In this document: positions 61,548 to 64,000 of the stretch, in pieces
Layout: every line of letters begins with the position of its first letter
Numbering within the stretch: the first letter of the stretch is position 1
From: Aliiroseovarius subalbicans
GTDB lineage: Bacteria > Pseudomonadota > Alphaproteobacteria > Rhodobacterales > Rhodobacteraceae
DNA: 64,000 nucleotides
Direction of reading: 5' to 3'
NCBI RefSeq assembly: GCF_022678625.1
Contig: NZ_JALBYQ010000002.1
Coordinates: forward strand, 310,001 to 374,000
Program-made: the position numbers and the translations under genes
Notes under the pieces: generated by a model
Database searches by the model: none
The model's input: the letters and a program-made list of their open reading frames with translations, nothing else
What the model was told of the DNA's origin: nothing

Positions 61548-61557
61548 TCTTAAGGTG

Positions 61558-61585
61558 TTGCGCGCGACGTGCGGCACTGTATCAT
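61558..61585 (+). promoter_or_regulatory. Promoter of the tetR gene
   Basis: TTGCGC at 61558-61563 and TATCAT at 61580-61585 are spaced 16 bases apart, giving a start near 61592 and a short leader before ATG 61619. It is close to the shared operator, so autoregulation is plausible. Confidence 0.5.
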
Positions 61586-61618
61586 CCATAAGTCACTGAT
61601 ATTTCTCGAAAGACTGAA

Positions 61619-62242
61619 ATGACAGCACAGGTTCGAACAAAGAAGAGAGACCCGAAGGGCAACAGATCAACCTTGATCCGTGCAACGCTTGAGTCGATCT
61701 CCGAGGTCGGAATCACCGATACGACCGTCAGCCGGATCATCGAAAAGGCCGGGCTGTCACGCGGCATGGTCCACCTGCATTTCGGTGGAAAAACCCAACT
61801 TCTGGCCGCCGCAGCGCAGGCTTTCAGCGACGAATACTACTTCGGAATCGACCGCCACGTTCAAAAGGTCGGCCACGCGCCCGAACGCATCATCATGGCG
61901 GTCGTGACCGCCGACCTGAGCGAGGAATTGCTGAACGAGCGCGCCACCCGGATTCTGCATGCCTTTCGTGGTGCGGCCAGCACCCATACGGGCATTGCCG
62001 AGGTCAGCGGCACCCGCGACGACCGGCTGCGCGACATGATCCGCGCGGCGTTCTCAAAGATTGCGGCAGACTACCCGGACGAAGACCCCGACGTTCTTGC
62101 CCGTGACGCGACTTTCGGCCTGTTGGCCCTGCTCGAAGGCATGTGGTCTGATTACCTTCTGAACCCCAATGCGTTTTCGCGCGAAGTTGCGAAATCCATC
62201 GTCTGCCGCTTCATCGGCGGCCTGTTTCCCGATCATTTCTGA
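61619..62242 (+). CDS. TetR family regulator, BetI-like
   Basis: A 207-residue TetR-type repressor. The N-terminal helix-turn-helix covers residues about 15-62 (TTVSRIIEKAGLSRGMVHLHFGGKTQLL), and RGMVHLHFGGK resembles the recognition region of the choline repressor BetI. The C-terminal ligand domain is BetI-like in length and helical pattern. It is divergent from the pot-demethylase operon, with the palindrome between them, so it most likely represses that operon until the amine substrate or an intermediate binds. The gene ends eight bases before the convergent DUF255 gene stop. Confidence 0.88.
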   Translation: MTAQVRTKKRDPKGNRSTLIRATLESISEVGITDTTVSRIIEKAGLSRGMVHLHFGGKTQLLAAAAQAFSDEYYFGIDRHVQKVGHAPERIIMAVVTADLSEELLNERATRILHAFRGAASTHTGIAEVSGTRDDRLRDMIRAAFSKIAADYPDEDPDVLARDATFGLLALLEGMWSDYLLNPNAFSREVAKSIVCRFIGGLFPDHF

Positions 62243-62250
62243 GCCCAAAC

Positions 62251-64000
62251 CTACCACAGTGCGAAGATCAGTTCTTCGGGCTGCAGGCAGATCTCATCAC
62301 TGCACGCCTGAAAGGTCACCTTTGCCAGAGTCGCCGCGCCTGCTGCATCCTTCTCTGGCAGCTGCGCGAACAGGCGCACACGTCCCTCATACAATGCCAG
62401 CGGCGCGTCGTTGAACGACAGCGTCTTGATGATCGGGTCGGGATAGGAAACTGCGACCTCCCCGGCGTCGGTCACCGTCAGGTTGGTCGCGATGAAATAC
62501 GGCTCCAGAGGCGCATGGGCGTTGATGTGCCACCCCTTGGCAATATCCAGCACGATCTCGACCTCACTCTCCGACCAGGCATGCTGCAACTCGACCCGCA
62601 CCGCCCCTTTCGCCGCGTATCGCAGCGGTCCGGTTTCCCCGGCCTGAAGTGATCTGATTGCGGTCAGGGCCATGCCGCGCTGCGCAGGCGCGGAAAGGGC
62701 GTGGCCCGACAAGGCGCTGGACAGGTGAAAGCCGGCTTGATCAAGCGCTGGAACAGCGGCCCTGTGGGAAAGCCGGGCGAAAAGCGACAGGGCCAGCGCA
62801 TTACCCGAAGGGAGGTCGCCGTCATCCACCGGGATCACAACGCCCAGCCCGTCGGCTATTTGCGTCATGTGAAACCCCGTGTCGGCCGTGCCGAACCGCG
62901 CGGGAATGTCGTCGGCCAGGGCTTTGCCCTCGGACAGCCAATGATCTGCTGCGGCCCGGTCGGACGTATGATCGTGCAAGGCAACAAGCGCTAGTGCAAG
63001 CCCGGCATGGTCGGATAAATGCGCCGCCCCCTCGCTAACGCCTTCGAACCACAAGCGGCGAAGTCCTTCGTCCTCGCGCATGTGTTCAAGGATGAACCGC
63101 GCCGCTGTTTCCGCCGCCTCATAGTAGTCTGGGCGGTCCAAAAGGTACGACGCCTCGGCGAGGGTTTCGATCATCGCCGCGTTCCAATCGACCACGACCT
63201 TGCGATCCAGAAATGGTGCCGGGCGCGCGCTGCGCAGTTCCCACATCCGCGCCAAAGTCGCGTCCATACGGGCGGTGTCCGCGGGCAGGTCGACAAGGTT
63301 CAGAATGTTGGCGCCGTCCAGCTCTCCGTCCTCGGAAACCTGAAACAGATCGCGGGCAAAAACCGTGTCCTGCCCAAGAGCAGCAAGCGCTTCGGGCGTC
63401 CAAGTATAGAATGCGCCTTCGACCAGATTGCCAGCGTCATCAAAGCTGTCGGCATCCAGCGCCGAATAGAACCCACCACCCGGACCACGCATGTCGCGCA
63501 GGACGAAATCGAACAGGCGTTCGGCAGCACGGCGATACTGCGGCGCCCCGGTGATGCGCCACGCCCGGATCAGCAGCCGCCCGGTCAGGGCCTGCGTGTA
63601 CAACATCTTCTCAAAATGCGGCACGTGCCATTCTGGATCCACCGCGTAACGGTGAAAGCCGCCACCGACATGGTCGTGAATGCCGCCCCGGATCATGCCG
63701 TCCAACATGTCCGTCACATTGCGCAGCATCCAGCGGTCTCCGGTCCGCTCGGCCTGATCCAGCAGGAACAGAAACATCGCTTCGCGCGGGAATTTCGGCG
63801 CTGTGCCAAAACCACCGTTGAAGGGGTCCATCTCAGGCAACAACTCGTCCGCCAGCTGTTTCACGATCGCGGGCGTGACCGCACGCGCTTCGGCCTTGCG
63901 GCTGAGATAGGCACGGGCGGTTCGGGTAACGCGCGCGGCCTCGGCACTCACAAAGGCCGGATCCTGATCCCAGGCCGCGCGCACCCGCTCCAGCGTCGCC
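62251..64000 (-). CDS. DUF255 (YyaL) thioredoxin-domain protein with DsbD-like C-terminal domain, partial
   Basis: The gene enters from the right edge, so the N-terminal thioredoxin-like domain is missing. About 583 codons are present. The first part is the (alpha/alpha)6 barrel of the DUF255/YyaL family: FNGGFGTAPKFPREAMFL, GGIHDHVGGGFHRYAVD and WHVPHFEKMLYTQA are its most conserved blocks. Beyond the normal end, residues of the last 120 codons resemble the N-terminal domain of DsbD, with the sequence ACSDEICLQPEEL placing two cysteines as in its redox pair. Relatives usually lack this tail. Function unknown; a thiol-redox role is possible. Confidence 0.82.
   Translation of the reverse strand, partial: ATLERVRAAWDQDPAFVSAEAARVTRTARAYLSRKAEARAVTPAIVKQLADELLPEMDPFNGGFGTAPKFPREAMFLFLLDQAERTGDRWMLRNVTDMLDGMIRGGIHDHVGGGFHRYAVDPEWHVPHFEKMLYTQALTGRLLIRAWRITGAPQYRRAAERLFDFVLRDMRGPGGGFYSALDADSFDDAGNLVEGAFYTWTPEALAALGQDTVFARDLFQVSEDGELDGANILNLVDLPADTARMDATLARMWELRSARPAPFLDRKVVVDWNAAMIETLAEASYLLDRPDYYEAAETAARFILEHMREDEGLRRLWFEGVSEGAAHLSDHAGLALALVALHDHTSDRAAADHWLSEGKALADDIPARFGTADTGFHMTQIADGLGVVIPVDDGDLPSGNALALSLFARLSHRAAVPALDQAGFHLSSALSGHALSAPAQRGMALTAIRSLQAGETGPLRYAAKGAVRVELQHAWSESEVEIVLDIAKGWHINAHAPLEPYFIATNLTVTDAGEVAVSYPDPIIKTLSFNDAPLALYEGRVRLFAQLPEKDAAGAATLAKVTFQACSDEICLQPEELIFALW

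Noticed and set aside
1-64000. CRISPR arrays, insertion sequences, prophage, tRNA and rRNA genes
   Set aside because: No regularly spaced repeats, transposase or integrase frames, or tRNA-like TpsiC arms were noticed on reading; a covariance-model search could still find a weak RNA.

Overview
The window is high-GC DNA packed with genes and reads as a chromosomal segment of a Rhodobacterales alphaproteobacterium (Roseobacter-like). The evidence is the uvrC-pgsA-moaD-moaE order, the plant/alphaproteobacterial type of glutamate-cysteine ligase, several EF-G, Hint and DUF805 proteins typical of that group, and frequent 4-base ATGA/GTGA gene overlaps. No rRNA, tRNA, insertion sequence, phage or CRISPR array was seen.

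Region 1 (1-24.1 kb) is mostly housekeeping. It holds the end of a dihydroorotase gene (pyrC), plsY, two tandem DUF805 membrane proteins, gshA, a von Willebrand lipoprotein, and rsmE with an overlapping acetyltransferase gene. Then come ubiA, a BON/OmpA envelope protein with a coiled-coil partner, the uvrC-pgsA-moaD-moaE operon, and an S49 peptidase, a 54-residue zinc-ribbon mini-protein and a Ca2+/Na+ antiporter in one operon. An ABC-2 exporter, a divergent EF-G-like GTPase, an M24 peptidase and acnB complete the region.

Region 2 (24.6-29.3 kb) has a large secreted Hint/RTX-type protein, a bile-acid/sodium symporter family protein and a MenA-type prenyltransferase.

Region 3 (29.5-42.4 kb) is a complete respiratory nitrate reductase locus, transcribed leftwards: narK1, narK2, narG, narH, narJ, narI, a parvulin isomerase, a hemerythrin protein and a DUF2478 protein. 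A divergent cysteine-poor Crp/Fnr regulator (NarR-like) sits upstream, and the shared intergenic region holds two FNR-type boxes. Strong hairpins separate narK1/narK2 and narK2/narG.

Region 4 (42.4-64 kb) is accessory catabolism. A zinc-less MDR dehydrogenase faces a LysR regulator and is followed by a GMC oxidoreductase. Next is a decayed M24 peptidase pseudogene beside an Asp/Glu-racemase-like gene, a diaminopropionate ammonia-lyase and an M20 amidohydrolase, with a divergent AsnC regulator. The most notable block is a nine-gene, nearly gapless operon (61.5 to 50.6 kb): polyamine-type ABC transporter (potB, potC, potA, binding protein), a trimethylamine-dehydrogenase-like flavoprotein, an MttB-family methyltransferase, a class III aminotransferase, agmatine deiminase and N-carbamoylputrescine amidase. 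A divergent TetR/BetI-like regulator sits next to a perfect 26-bp palindrome that overlaps the operon promoter. I infer uptake and breakdown of a polyamine or guanidino compound that carries N-methyl groups; the substrate is not known. The window ends inside a DUF255 (YyaL) protein with an unusual DsbD-like C-terminal domain.
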